In this document: piece after piece, positions 9,953 through 18,442 of the stretch
Position numbering within the stretch: the first letter of the stretch is position 1
How the letters are laid out: the number at the start of each line of letters is the position of its first letter
Origin: Symmachiella macrocystis
Lineage (GTDB): Bacteria > Planctomycetota > Planctomycetia > Planctomycetales > Planctomycetaceae
Length of the DNA stretch: 64,000 bases
Reading direction: 5' to 3'
NCBI RefSeq assembly: GCF_007860075.1
Contig: NZ_SJPP01000001.1
Location: forward strand, 3,135,490-3,199,489
Position numbers and translations under genes: made by a program
Notes under the pieces: generated by a model
Databases searched by the model: none
Told to the model about the DNA's origin: nothing
What the model saw: only the letters and a program-made list of their open reading frames with translations

Positions 9953-10342
9953 CCGGTTTGTGAACGGAGAAGCACAGCCAGTGCGCGGATCTCTCCGTTT
10001 ACCAATGCATCGACCGTGCTACGCAAGCCGCTATTGGCTCCAGTCCTCTCTGCAAAGATGTGCGTCGCGACGCGCTCACAAGAAAGAAAAACCTCACGCA
10101 AAGGCGCGGAGACGCAAAGAGTTATCTTTTGAAGATTGAGGTGTTGTGTCACATTGAGGGGTCGCGTGCGGCTTGGTTGGAAACAGGTATTACTGTTTTA
10201 TCTACACGGGATTTCAACGGTTTCCTCTTTTCCCTTCTTTGCGGCTCAGCGTCTTTGCGTGAGTCCTTTTTTTAAAGGCGCATCTCTCGGCTTACGAAGA
10301 AAGGTGCGTCGCGACGCACCCTACGGTGTGTTGTTGCCATCC
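9953..10342. repeat. Intergenic repeat cluster (TGCGTCGCGACGCA palindrome and CGCAAAG elements)
   Basis: No gene seen in 390 bases. A near-copy of the palindrome TGCGTCGCGACGCA sits at 10061-10074 (last base changed), and a full copy inside the longer 39-bp-type repeat at 10291-10325. A purine-rich element with 'ACGCAAAG' units at 10092-10119 is matched in inverted orientation at 10237-10263, so the two could pair over about 27 bases. The same element recurs at 45994-46022 and the palindrome at 45933-45971 and 51868-51906. Confidence 0.7.
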
Positions 10343-10612
10343 TTAGAATGGGGGTTGGAAGCCCATGACTTGGAATCGTGGTAGGTCGATGATTTCGGTG
10401 ATTTTTACGGCGCTAATTGATTCGTAAGCCAGCATCACTTTTCGGCCGCCGACCGCATCGGGTTTGTCTCGTTCGAACAATACGATGCCGCCCGAAATCA
10501 TAAAATCGACGAAGGGGATCGTCTCCTGGAACTTTGTGACTAATAGCCCTTTACGCGAGATCGAGTCAGGCCAATTCTCGAACAACATTTTCCAACTTTC
10601 CGATGTCTCCAT
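10343..10612 (-). CDS. Small conserved protein of unknown function
   Basis: 89 residues from ATG 10612. A GTG at 10651 would add 13 residues. The N-terminus 'METSESWKMLFENWPDSI' is followed by an alternating hydrophobic segment ('FVDFMISGGIVLFER') that looks like a mixed alpha/beta domain of about 85 residues. No signal peptide or membrane segment is seen. I think I recognise it as a planctomycete-specific short protein, but no function is known to me. It stands alone between a repeat cluster and a divergent gene. Confidence 0.6.
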   Translation of the reverse strand: METSESWKMLFENWPDSISRKGLLVTKFQETIPFVDFMISGGIVLFERDKPDAVGGRKVMLAYESISAVKITEIIDLPRFQVMGFQPPF

Positions 10613-10835
10613 GATTTTCGTCCGTGAGTTCGTTGATTTAAGGAATTCCACAATGCAGTCCGGCTATGCTGCCGCGCTGCGATAGCGCGTATGTTAACGG
10701 AATTCCACGTGACCGGAAGAGCGATCCCCCGTCCGCCCCGATGCTTCATCGGGCGGCAATATGAGCGATGTAAACTGACTAGGAGCAGAGTGCCATTTCA
10801 GGGTAAGATTGTCTTGGAAAGGCTCCCCGTTGAAA

Positions 10836-11276
10836 ATGAATAAAGCGTTTGTCAAAGAACCCGAGGATCATGGCGACCGCTGTCCGGCTTGCGGAACAGC
10901 CGGGCACGCTGTTTATCGGGAGACGCTTGCCGTCCATTTGCCGGAGGAGTTGCGGAACCAAATCAGCGACGCCGCCTTTTTTTGCCCGCATCCCCCCTGC
11001 TCTGTCGCTTATTTCGATCAGTTGGAACGCACGATCGCAGCCAAGAGTCTCTTGCAGCCGGTTTATCCCAAGGATTCCGCTGCGCCGATCTGCCCCTGTT
11101 TCGGGCTGACGTGTGATGAGATCGAAGAGGCTGCCCTGAGTGGCGATGTCGCTCAGGTACGGGAACATCTGCGGCGTGCTGCCACCGAAGAAGCCCACTG
11201 CGTCACAGCGGCGGCTGATGGCCAATCGTGCGTTGCCAACGTGCAACGTCATTTTATGCGTTTCCATGGCCAATGA
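10836..11276 (+). CDS. CopZ-like zinc / [2Fe-2S]-binding protein
   Basis: 146 residues from ATG 10836; a TTG at 10809 is in frame but less likely. Two cysteine sets are visible. C16, C19 ('CPACG'), C50 and C55 ('FFCPHPPC') resemble the zinc-binding half of archaeal CopZ. C86 and C88 ('PICPCFG') followed by C122 and C132 resemble the BFD-like [2Fe-2S] half, though the last spacing is longer than usual. In Archaeoglobus CopZ the domain helps deliver copper to a P-type ATPase. Here the heavy-metal-binding domain is absent and no copper ATPase is nearby, so a redox or metal-handling role is inferred. It converges with the glycosyltransferase gene 12 bases downstream. Confidence 0.6.
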   Translation: MNKAFVKEPEDHGDRCPACGTAGHAVYRETLAVHLPEELRNQISDAAFFCPHPPCSVAYFDQLERTIAAKSLLQPVYPKDSAAPICPCFGLTCDEIEEAALSGDVAQVREHLRRAATEEAHCVTAAADGQSCVANVQRHFMRFHGQ

Positions 11277-11287
11277 TTGGCCGACCT

Positions 11288-12406
11288 TCAAGGGATGTGG
11301 CGTTCCGTCTGTTTCATCCAAACATCACGCAATTGCGTGGCAGCGCGGTCAATCGTGAAATCAGCTTCAATGCGCGCGCGAGCGGCCGCTCCTAGTTGGC
11401 GTCGCTTGTTTTCGTCGCTGAGGAGTTCACCCATAGCGGCTGCGAGCGCTGCTGCGTCATCGGCTGGTACGAGCAGTGCGGAGTCTCCATTAGTCAGCAT
11501 TTCCGCCGTGCCGCCGACATCGGTCGCCACAATCGCCCGTCCACAGGCAGCGGCTTCTAAGAGGACACGGCCAAACGGTTCTTGCCGCGCCGGATGCACG
11601 AGCAAATCGATCTCTGTCAATAACTGCAGCACGTCGTCCCGCACCCCCAAACGGTGCAAGCGCCCGGCTGGAAATCGTCCCGCAAGCGACTCGTCAAAAT
11701 CGATGTTCTCTTGTTTGCAGGAGTTCCGTTCTCCGATGAGCAAATAGTGCACGTCAGCGAATTCCGGCGGCAACGCCCGCGCCGCTGCCGCCAAGACATC
11801 CTGCCCTTTGCGGAGTCCAATCTGTCCAATTGTCGCAATGAGCAACGTCTGCGGCGGCAGTCCTAATTCTTGGCGGAGCCAACCGCTGGCCGCGCGCGGT
11901 TGGAAAGCGTCCGTATCGATGCCGTTATGAATCACCCGCGATCGTTCCTCGGAAAGTCCCTGCTGGACATGGAACGCGCGCGTCGCTTGCGAGACTGCGA
12001 CGATCTGCGTATTGCGATTCAGATCCGTAATCGCTGCACGGCTTAGCCGCAAAATATCGCGAATGTGGGCCGTACAAGGGATCTGCAACTGCGCGGCAAT
12101 CGCACCGGTCAAGCGTCCCATGGCGAGACTGTTGGCATGAACTAAATCCGCTCCAATTTGCGCAATCACCTCGAGGAGATGGGCCATGACCGCGTCCCGC
12201 GTGAGGCGTTGCCCAGTCGCGTCGCGCAGACGTAGTGGAATCAGTTCCCACCCGCGCTTGAGAATCGCCGCCGCCAACGGACCCTCTTCGGGCGCCAGCA
12301 TCACAAAATCGGTCGCCTCGGTCCGCAGCGTATCCAGCACTGCCAACATCGACCGCTCCCCGCCATTGAGCGTCGGATATTCAAAACAAATCGCAATGCG
12401 TGGCAT
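11288..12406 (-). CDS. Glycosyltransferase family 4 (GT-B fold)
   Basis: 372 residues from ATG 12406. The N-terminal half has the 'NGGERSMLAVLDTLR' loop of GT4 enzymes. The C-terminal half has the nucleotide-sugar binding segment 'EPFGRVLLEAAACG' (E-x7-E) followed by 'AIVATDVGGTAEM'. The middle segment 'IATIGQIGLRKGQDVLAAA' is the usual interdomain beta strand. It should move a sugar from a nucleotide donor to a glycan or lipid acceptor, which is not identified. There is no membrane helix. No other surface-polysaccharide genes lie nearby. Confidence 0.85.
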   Translation of the reverse strand: MPRIAICFEYPTLNGGERSMLAVLDTLRTEATDFVMLAPEEGPLAAAILKRGWELIPLRLRDATGQRLTRDAVMAHLLEVIAQIGADLVHANSLAMGRLTGAIAAQLQIPCTAHIRDILRLSRAAITDLNRNTQIVAVSQATRAFHVQQGLSEERSRVIHNGIDTDAFQPRAASGWLRQELGLPPQTLLIATIGQIGLRKGQDVLAAAARALPPEFADVHYLLIGERNSCKQENIDFDESLAGRFPAGRLHRLGVRDDVLQLLTEIDLLVHPARQEPFGRVLLEAAACGRAIVATDVGGTAEMLTNGDSALLVPADDAAALAAAMGELLSDENKRRQLGAAARARIEADFTIDRAATQLRDVWMKQTERHIP

Positions 12407-12467
12407 GGAATTCAACTTCCACAAGGAGTGGCGAGAGGCGCTATGCGTTCGCTTTCAAAAACAGCTT

Positions 12468-13424
12468 TCACGACGCATTCGGCGATTGCGTTTCGTTTAG
12501 ATAATTACGATAAGCGGCTGCGGGCGCGTACTGCTCTGCGCTGGGGGTGTCGTGTATGAAGACACCAAAACGTAGCCGCAGGGTTTCGCTCGGTTTGACG
12601 GCAACGGAACTCTTGTCGCCGCCGGTGAGTGCCTTGCGGCCGAAAGGGTTGGCCAGCATCAGGCCGTAGTCGCGGACGTGAAACCAACTGCGGCGGAAAT
12701 TGTCCGGGTGCGGCATGACGGTCAGGCCCACGTGGCGGTCGTTGATGGTGCCGCTGTAGTCACACCAGTCGGTCGCTTTGCCCCAGACTTGTTTCTCGTC
12801 TTTGTGCCCGTCTGCATTCAGAATTTGGCCATTTCCCCCTTTCACACGCAGTTTACGATTCACGCGGACGCCGAAACCGAGTTCCTCTTGATCGCCGAAA
12901 GCAAACGGACCGTCGTCGTTGGCGAAGGTGGAGTCGCTGGCAAGCAAGTATCCGCCCTCTTGAGGCACGATCGTGTAGCGACGGGTTTCGGTGCAAATGA
13001 GTTTGCCGTCATGCCGGTATTCGTTTTTCACCGCAAACATCCCGCGGCCGTTTTTGACGTGCGGTTTTTCTACAAAACCGGCATGCACGACCTGGGCGCG
13101 ATTTCGCCAAAAGTCCGCACCGTTGATATCGCCAAAGGCCAGCCAGATCCCCGGATGCATCGTGCCATGATCCCCCCCTTCGCTCTGCGGATCGATGGGG
13201 TGTTTCCGTGTGACACGTATGTTGCCCGGCGTATGGACGTTGGAGAAATAGGGACGCAGCGTAGCGTCATCTTGGTAGACATAGGTGAGGGCGGGCTGTC
13301 CGGAAATCTGGACGTCGACTTGCCCCGGTCTTTCATGAAAGCTGACTGCAGACTCCGCAGCAAACGCTCCAGCGCAATGGCTGAGGATGAGGACCATTGA
13401 GAGGGCACAGGTTGGCTTCCACAT
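12468..13424 (-). CDS. Secreted DUF6807 (PmoA-like) family protein
   Basis: 318 residues with a signal peptide (cleavage near 'AFAAE'). The following 'YVYQDDATLRPYFSNVHTP' and the His-rich 'HPIDPQSEGGDHGTMHPGIW' block are characteristic of the DUF6807 family, common in planctomycetes. Databases sometimes label this family PmoA, with no real link to methane oxygenase. The fold is expected to be a galactose-mutarotase-like beta sandwich. A role in sugar or polysaccharide processing outside the cytoplasm is an inference. ATG 13424 is preceded by 'TTAGGAG', a good ribosome-binding site. Confidence 0.8.
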   Translation of the reverse strand: MWKPTCALSMVLILSHCAGAFAAESAVSFHERPGQVDVQISGQPALTYVYQDDATLRPYFSNVHTPGNIRVTRKHPIDPQSEGGDHGTMHPGIWLAFGDINGADFWRNRAQVVHAGFVEKPHVKNGRGMFAVKNEYRHDGKLICTETRRYTIVPQEGGYLLASDSTFANDDGPFAFGDQEELGFGVRVNRKLRVKGGNGQILNADGHKDEKQVWGKATDWCDYSGTINDRHVGLTVMPHPDNFRRSWFHVRDYGLMLANPFGRKALTGGDKSSVAVKPSETLRLRFGVFIHDTPSAEQYAPAAAYRNYLNETQSPNAS

Positions 13425-14172
13425 GGGTGACTCCTAAGGTGAATCAACGAATTGTCGGCAATAGTCGAGTGCTGGCTGTTGACGCGGAGGCGTAGTATAC
13501 CAGTCCCGGTACCTGTTGTCGGTGGCTGATGGATTTGGGCTTTTGTCGAGTAAATTTTGCCAAGAGAGACGCTGGACGCAAGTCTTTTTATTTCAATGAC
13601 TTGAGAGGAATTGTTGATGTATAGCTGTTTGGGGGGATTGGCGGGAAACGGTCGGATTTTCCGGGGGAACTCCGCGTGGCTTATCTCAAAATTGGCAAAA
13701 ATGAAAATTATATGAATCGCGGCAAGTCCTTTTTAGGGCTGGGACTTACGAACTTGGATCCGGGGAGGAATGGCGAAACGCAAGCAGTCGCGTATTGACA
13801 AAGTGAATCGCCAATTTATAGTAGATCCTTCCAGTGATCGCTACATGTGGTGCACGTTATTGCCGATGTACCCAAGGGATGGTATTGCATGAAGTGCCAA
13901 CCATTCCTACAATATAGTGGTCGTTTGTTCACATTTCTGGCAGTCGTCTGTCGATAAACATCCACGAAAGGCCGCGAAACGGGCAATGGGGTTGGTTGGT
14001 GCGCACTGCTGATTTTACAGCTGAGAAGCCATGGCTTCATCACCAAGATGCACGCTTCTCCCCCCACCAAGCACAACCGTGATTGAATTGCTCAGACGGC
14101 GGTTTTGAACAGGACCAATCGTTCGACACAGACGCAACCGCGTTTAACCTATGGAATCTTAAGGAGTGCATG
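13425..14172. other. Long intergenic region upstream of nrdJ
   Basis: About 750 bases. No B12 box or other cobalamin-riboswitch core was found, although the downstream enzyme uses B12. A short frame with a strong ribosome-binding site lies at 13770-13892 (listed separately). AT-rich stretches around 13690-13715 could be promoter material, but no good -35/-10 pair was found. Confidence 0.4.
13770..13892 (+). CDS. Candidate 40-residue small protein or leader ORF
   Basis: An ATG directly follows 'GGGGAGGA' and opens a 40-codon frame ending at a TGA at 13890. The start 'MAKRKQSRIDKVNRQF' is strongly basic. The continuation 'WYCMKCQP' in another frame hints that it may be a decayed or frameshifted small gene. 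The ribosome-binding site is closer to the ATG than ideal. No family recognised. Confidence 0.25.
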   Translation: MAKRKQSRIDKVNRQFIVDPSSDRYMWCTLLPMYPRDGIA

Positions 14173-17112
14173 ATGCACAAAGTGCATGGAACTGCTACCA
14201 CCGAGTCTCACACCCACAACGGCCATAACGGCCACCGTCCCGTGGAGCCGACTTCGATGAAGGTCGCCACCACTCCCTCATTCTGTCCAGCTGGCACCGA
14301 CCCGTTTGATACGGTGGAATGGGAACATCGTTCCGCCCATATCAAAGACGAGAACGGGAACGTTCTGTTTGAACAAACCGACTGCGAAGTTCCCGCCGGC
14401 TGGAGTTCGCTGGCGACCAACGTCGTCGTCAGTAAGTACTTCTTTGGCGAACCGGGAACGCCGGAACGCGAAAACAGCGTTCGCCAGTTGATTCACCGCG
14501 TCTCGCGGACGATCACCGATTGGGGCATTCGGGATGGCTATTTCGCTTCCAGTGAAGATGGCGAAATCTATTACCGCGATTTGACTTGGTTGCTGCTGCA
14601 CCAGCACGGGTCGTTCAACTCACCGGTTTGGTTCAACGTGGGGCTGTATCACCAATACGGCGTCAAAGGCTGTCGTGGCAACTACCGCTGGGATGTTGAG
14701 ACCAACTCCATCAAGCGGCCCGATACGCCGTACGAATACCCGCAAGGCTCGGCCTGTTTTATTCAGTCGGTCGACGACAACATGGAAGACATCATGCGGC
14801 TGGCGACCAGCGAAGCGATGCTCTTCAAATTCGGCTCGGGAACGGGAACCGATCTGTCGACGATCCGCAGTGCCCGCGAAAAACTGACGGGCGGCGGAAT
14901 TCCCTCGGGACCGCTCTCCTTCATGCGGGTCTACGACCAAATCGCGGCTGTGGTCAAATCGGGTGGCAAAACCCGTCGTGCGGCCAAGATGCAAAGCCTG
15001 AAGGATTGGCATCCGGACATCTTGGAGTTCATCGAAGCCAAGGCCAAGGAAGAAAGAAAAGCCCGGACGCTGATCGAAAGCGGCGAATACGAATCGAACT
15101 TCAATGGCGAAGCCTATAGTTCGATCATGTTTCAAAACGCGAATCTGTCGGTCCGCACCAGCGATGCGTTCATGGAAGCCGCCACCAACGGCAAGAAATG
15201 GCAAACGCACTGGGTTACTGACGAAAATCAGCCCGGCCCCGAATACGAAGCCAAAGATGTGCTGCGGGCCATGGCCGAAGGCACTTGGTACTGTGGTGAT
15301 CCCGGCGTGCAATATGACACGACGATCAATCAGTGGCATACCTGCCCGAATTCGGGACCGATCAATGCCTCGAATCCCTGCTCGGAATATATGTTCCTGG
15401 ACGACACGGCTTGCAACTTGTCCAGCTTGAACCTGATGAAGTATCAGAACGCCGATGCGACGTTCGACGTCGACCGGTTCCGCCGGGCGTCTGCGATCTT
15501 CATCACCGCTCAGGAAATTCTCGTCGACCACGCCAGCTATCCGACGCCGGCGATTGCCGAGAACAGCCATATGTACCGCCCGTTGGGGTTGGGTTATGCC
15601 AATCTCGGCAGCCTGCTGATGTCGATGGGAATTCCCTACGACAGCGAGACCGGCCGCGGCATCTGTGGCTCGTTGACGGCATTGCTCAATGGGCAAGCGT
15701 ATTTGACCTCCAGTCAGATCGCCAGCAACATTGGAACGTTTGCCGGATACCACGAAAACCGCGAATCGATGCTGAACGTCATGCAAATGCATCGCGATGC
15801 GGTGGAGAAGATCGATCCGCAATGTCCGGTGTATCTCCGCGACGCAGCTCGCGAAGTGTGGAACGACTGTCTGACTTCGGGCCGTCAACATGGTTACCGC
15901 AACGCCCAAGCGACGGTGTTGGCTCCGACCGGCACGATCGCGTTTATGATGGACTGCGACACGACCGGTATTGAGCCGGACATCGCGTTGGTCAAGTACA
16001 AGCAACTCGCCGGCGGCGGCATGATGAAAATCATCAACCGCACAGTGCCGATGGCGTTGCGATCACTGGGCTACGACGGTGCTGCGATCGACGGGATCTG
16101 CAAGCACATCGAAGAGTTCGACACGATCGAAGGTGCCGCGGACATCAAAGAAGAGCACTTGCCGGTATTTGACTGTGCCTTTAAGGCGCTCAAAGGCGAG
16201 CGTTCGATTAGTTGGCGGGGACACGTCGGCATGATGGCCGCCGCTCAACCGTTCCTCTCCGGTGCGATTTCCAAAACCGTCAACATGCCCGAAAACTCGA
16301 CCGTCGAGGACATCGAGGAAGCTTATGTTGAGGGCTGGAGACTGGGATTGAAAGCGTTGGCGATTTATCGCGACGGTTCCAAGAAAAGCCAGCCGCTCAA
16401 CACCAGCAAAAACGGAGACGACAGCAAAAAGCAAGCCCCGCAAGTGGCTGCTCCGGCGCGGCGACGGTTGCCTTCGACGCGGAATTCGCTGACGCACAAG
16501 TTTTCCGTCGGCGGCCACGAAGGCTACATCACCGTGGGGCTGTTCGAGGATGGCACGCCGGGTGAGTTGTTTATCAACATGGCCAAAGAAGGGAGCACGA
16601 TCGGCGGACTGATGGATGTCATCGGCACCGAAACGTCGATGGGTCTGCAATACGGTGTCCCGTTGGAAGTCTTCGTCAACAAGTTTTCGCACTCCCGGTT
16701 TGAACCGGCGGGCTGGACGAACAACCCGGATATTCCCAACGCCAAAAGCGTGGTGGACTATATCTTCCGTTGGTTGGGCATGGAGTTCCTCACCGGTTAT
16801 CGCGAAGCAAATGCTCCGCAACGGGAGGAGCCGGAAGAAGTGCCCTCCCAAGCGACAGCCGTGGCGGCAACTGCTGAAACCGCAACGGTAGCCACGCCGG
16901 AGGTTCTGCCTGACACCCCTGCCAATGGTCATTCCACGAACGTGACCAAACAGGATATGGTGCAGTTGGAAGACACCCCCGCAGCTCGCAGCGAGTTGTT
17001 CGCCAAATACCAATCGGATGCTCCGGCATGCGACAATTGCGGAGCGATCACCGTCCGCAATGGAAATTGCTATCTCTGCCACAACTGCGGGAACAGCATG
17101 GGTTGTAGTTAA
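14173..17112 (+). CDS. nrdJ: Adenosylcobalamin-dependent (class II) ribonucleoside-diphosphate reductase
   Basis: 979 residues. Reduces ribonucleotides to deoxyribonucleotides using a thiyl radical made from B12. The 10-stranded barrel is visible through 'GSACF' (first redox Cys), 'LFKFGSGTGTDLSTIR', 'NPCSE' (thiyl-radical Cys and Glu) and 'DTACNLSSLN'. 'QATVLAPTGTIAFMMD' follows. A C-terminal zinc-ribbon-type tail carries 'CDNCG' and 'CYLCHNCG' before the final Cys. A region of low complexity rich in Ala/Thr/Glu separates the catalytic part from the tail. The start is chosen because AAGGAG lies 6 bases upstream of ATG 14173; ATG 14170 is directly adjacent. It ends at a strong terminator. Confidence 0.95.
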   Translation: MHKVHGTATTESHTHNGHNGHRPVEPTSMKVATTPSFCPAGTDPFDTVEWEHRSAHIKDENGNVLFEQTDCEVPAGWSSLATNVVVSKYFFGEPGTPERENSVRQLIHRVSRTITDWGIRDGYFASSEDGEIYYRDLTWLLLHQHGSFNSPVWFNVGLYHQYGVKGCRGNYRWDVETNSIKRPDTPYEYPQGSACFIQSVDDNMEDIMRLATSEAMLFKFGSGTGTDLSTIRSAREKLTGGGIPSGPLSFMRVYDQIAAVVKSGGKTRRAAKMQSLKDWHPDILEFIEAKAKEERKARTLIESGEYESNFNGEAYSSIMFQNANLSVRTSDAFMEAATNGKKWQTHWVTDENQPGPEYEAKDVLRAMAEGTWYCGDPGVQYDTTINQWHTCPNSGPINASNPCSEYMFLDDTACNLSSLNLMKYQNADATFDVDRFRRASAIFITAQEILVDHASYPTPAIAENSHMYRPLGLGYANLGSLLMSMGIPYDSETGRGICGSLTALLNGQAYLTSSQIASNIGTFAGYHENRESMLNVMQMHRDAVEKIDPQCPVYLRDAAREVWNDCLTSGRQHGYRNAQATVLAPTGTIAFMMDCDTTGIEPDIALVKYKQLAGGGMMKIINRTVPMALRSLGYDGAAIDGICKHIEEFDTIEGAADIKEEHLPVFDCAFKALKGERSISWRGHVGMMAAAQPFLSGAISKTVNMPENSTVEDIEEAYVEGWRLGLKALAIYRDGSKKSQPLNTSKNGDDSKKQAPQVAAPARRRLPSTRNSLTHKFSVGGHEGYITVGLFEDGTPGELFINMAKEGSTIGGLMDVIGTETSMGLQYGVPLEVFVNKFSHSRFEPAGWTNNPDIPNAKSVVDYIFRWLGMEFLTGYREANAPQREEPEEVPSQATAVAATAETATVATPEVLPDTPANGHSTNVTKQDMVQLEDTPAARSELFAKYQSDAPACDNCGAITVRNGNCYLCHNCGNSMGCS

Positions 17113-17139
17113 GGAGGGCTCATCGCATATCCTGTTCCC

Positions 17140-17171
17140 AACGCCCCGGCCAAAAGCCGGGGCGTTTTTTT
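17140..17171 (+). terminator. Intrinsic terminator after nrdJ
   Basis: An 11-bp GC-rich stem (17140-17150 with 17156-17166) closes a 5-base loop (CAAAA) and runs into a T-tract ending at 17171. It lies 28 bases after the nrdJ stop. Confidence 0.93.
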
Positions 17172-17219
17172 GTGGGGGTTTTGGTGTCCCATGTCACTGG
17201 ATGTGATCAGGAGGTGGTT

Positions 17220-17678
17220 GTGAATAATGCTTCCCATGAGTTTCTGGGGAAAAAAATACAGCATGTCACTGCTGAGCAGAGCTTCGAAGGATTTGGGAAA
17301 CCGCATATCAGCACAGATCCTGTTGGCACCACCTATATCAGCTATTTGACAGCTGGGATTAGTTTCGTTGCATCATCGACAGGGCGTATTCGGGCCATTC
17401 AGTTTTATGGGGAAGCGTACGATGATGATTTCGTGTCGTTTCAAGGCTTGCTGCCTGAAGAGATTCATTTCAATACAACAAGACAGCAAGTTCACAAACA
17501 TCTAGGACCATCTGACGAAGAGGGAGGCGACGAGGTCATTGAGGTTCTAGGTTATATCCCGCGGTGGGACCGATACACCCGAGCGGAATACTTATTGCAT
17601 ATCCAGTACACCAAGGATTGCAACGGAATCGAGCTGGTGACCCTCATGGAACCAGGATGGCAACCAGGCGGCCATTGA
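17220..17678 (+). CDS. Unknown protein, immunity-protein-like pattern
   Basis: 152 residues from GTG 17220, chosen because AGGAGG lies 5 bases upstream. The longer frame from 17172 would start inside the terminator. Segments such as 'YISYLTAGISFVASSTGRI' and 'GLLPEEIHFNTTRQQVHKHL' follow a pattern I associate with small proteins of the SMI1/immunity-type repertoire. They read: hydrophobic strand, 'G-(I/L)-S-F', then 'LP-E-(I/L)-x-F-x-x-(S/T)R-x-x-V-x-x-x-LG'. This is resemblance only. No toxin gene is adjacent. It is the first gene of the repeat-rich accessory stretch. Confidence 0.6.
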   Translation: MNNASHEFLGKKIQHVTAEQSFEGFGKPHISTDPVGTTYISYLTAGISFVASSTGRIRAIQFYGEAYDDDFVSFQGLLPEEIHFNTTRQQVHKHLGPSDEEGGDEVIEVLGYIPRWDRYTRAEYLLHIQYTKDCNGIELVTLMEPGWQPGGH

Positions 17679-17762
17679 ACGGTCGCATTTCACTCAGAGC
17701 GCTCCGTTGCCACAGCTTTGTAAGCGGGTCGGCTGAGCGACCACCTAACGGATTGCGCGATC

Positions 17763-18100
17763 GATCGTCCTGTGTCATTCACGTCAGGCAGGAGCCTGAC
17801 CTACGGTACTGACCTACCGCACCGAGCGGCATGTTGGCCGAAGGCCAACCGACACCTTAGCCTGCGGCAACGCCGTAGGGAGCATGTGCGACAACACGAA
17901 TTTGGCCGCAGGCCATATTCAACGCGCGGTGAATGAACCAGCGGGTGATGTTGGCCGTTGGCCAACCATGGAATTTGCGGTTTCCGATTCCAGGGGCGTT
18001 GCCCCTGGCTATGATGTCAATAGGCCTTCGGCCATGGATCTGCACCTGAGCGCAATTGATCGTCCTGTGTCATTCACGTCAGGCAGGAGCCTGACCTACG
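17763..18100. repeat. Composite element: two identical 43-bp direct repeats around a cluster of triloop hairpins
   Basis: The 43-bp sequences at 17763-17805 and 18058-18100 are identical. Each contains the inverted repeat GTCAGGC/GCCTGAC around a 4-base loop. Between them lie inverted repeats whose loops are all three bases: GTTGGCC-GAA-GGCCAAC (17833-17849), CGGC-AAC-GCCG (about 17865-17875), TGGCC-GCA-GGCCA (17903-17915), GTTGGCC-GTT-GGCCAAC (17950-17966), CCAGGGGC-GTT-GCCCCTGG (17990-18008) and GGCC-TTC-GGCC (18023-18033). No gene is supported in 17679-18442. Confidence 0.8.
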
Positions 18101-18442
18101 TTGGTTGGCACCCTTGATCACGTCTCTGTCATCCCATGTCCGGCGAAAACAGACGCCCCCAGATGCCCCACCGCACGAGCCATTACTCGCGCGTTTCTTC
18201 GCACACTATCTCTTCAGGGGCAGAACGGAGTATGATGCCCGCTCGTGAAAAACATGGGCCAAGTCTACAGGGGGAGGCGGTGCAATTTGGATACGGAAGC
18301 GTGCGTTTTGTTGCTGCTCCCTCGAATTTGAACATCTCTGGCTAGGCGGCAGATTGGCGGCGACGGGTTCCCGCAATACCGCGGTTGAATTTGTGGTCGT
18401 TGGGTCGCTGAGGTCGAACACAGCAATATAAGGAGCATGGTC

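Noticed and set aside
10674-10690. CGCGCT/AGCGCG hairpin upstream of the small - strand gene at 10612
   Set aside because: Stem of 6 bp with a 5-base loop and no T-tract on either side; too small to call a regulatory element.
13812-13918. NrdR-box-like sites before nrdJ
   Set aside because: CAATTTATAG (13812-13821) matches the core at 9 of 10 positions and CAATATAG (13910-13918 region) is two bases short. They are about 95 bases apart, unlike the normal paired boxes, so evidence is too weak.
13816-14076. 86-residue frame on the - strand with CxxC-type residues
   Set aside because: No ribosome-binding site, and the frame overlaps the better-supported + strand small ORF.
13425-14172. Cobalamin riboswitch upstream of the B12-dependent reductase
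   Set aside because: No B12-box core or the usual conserved segments were found on the + strand.
14620-16005. 461-residue open frame antisense to nrdJ
   Set aside because: It lies wholly opposite a clear class II ribonucleotide reductase, has no ribosome-binding site or recognisable domain, and long antisense frames are expected from the codon bias here.
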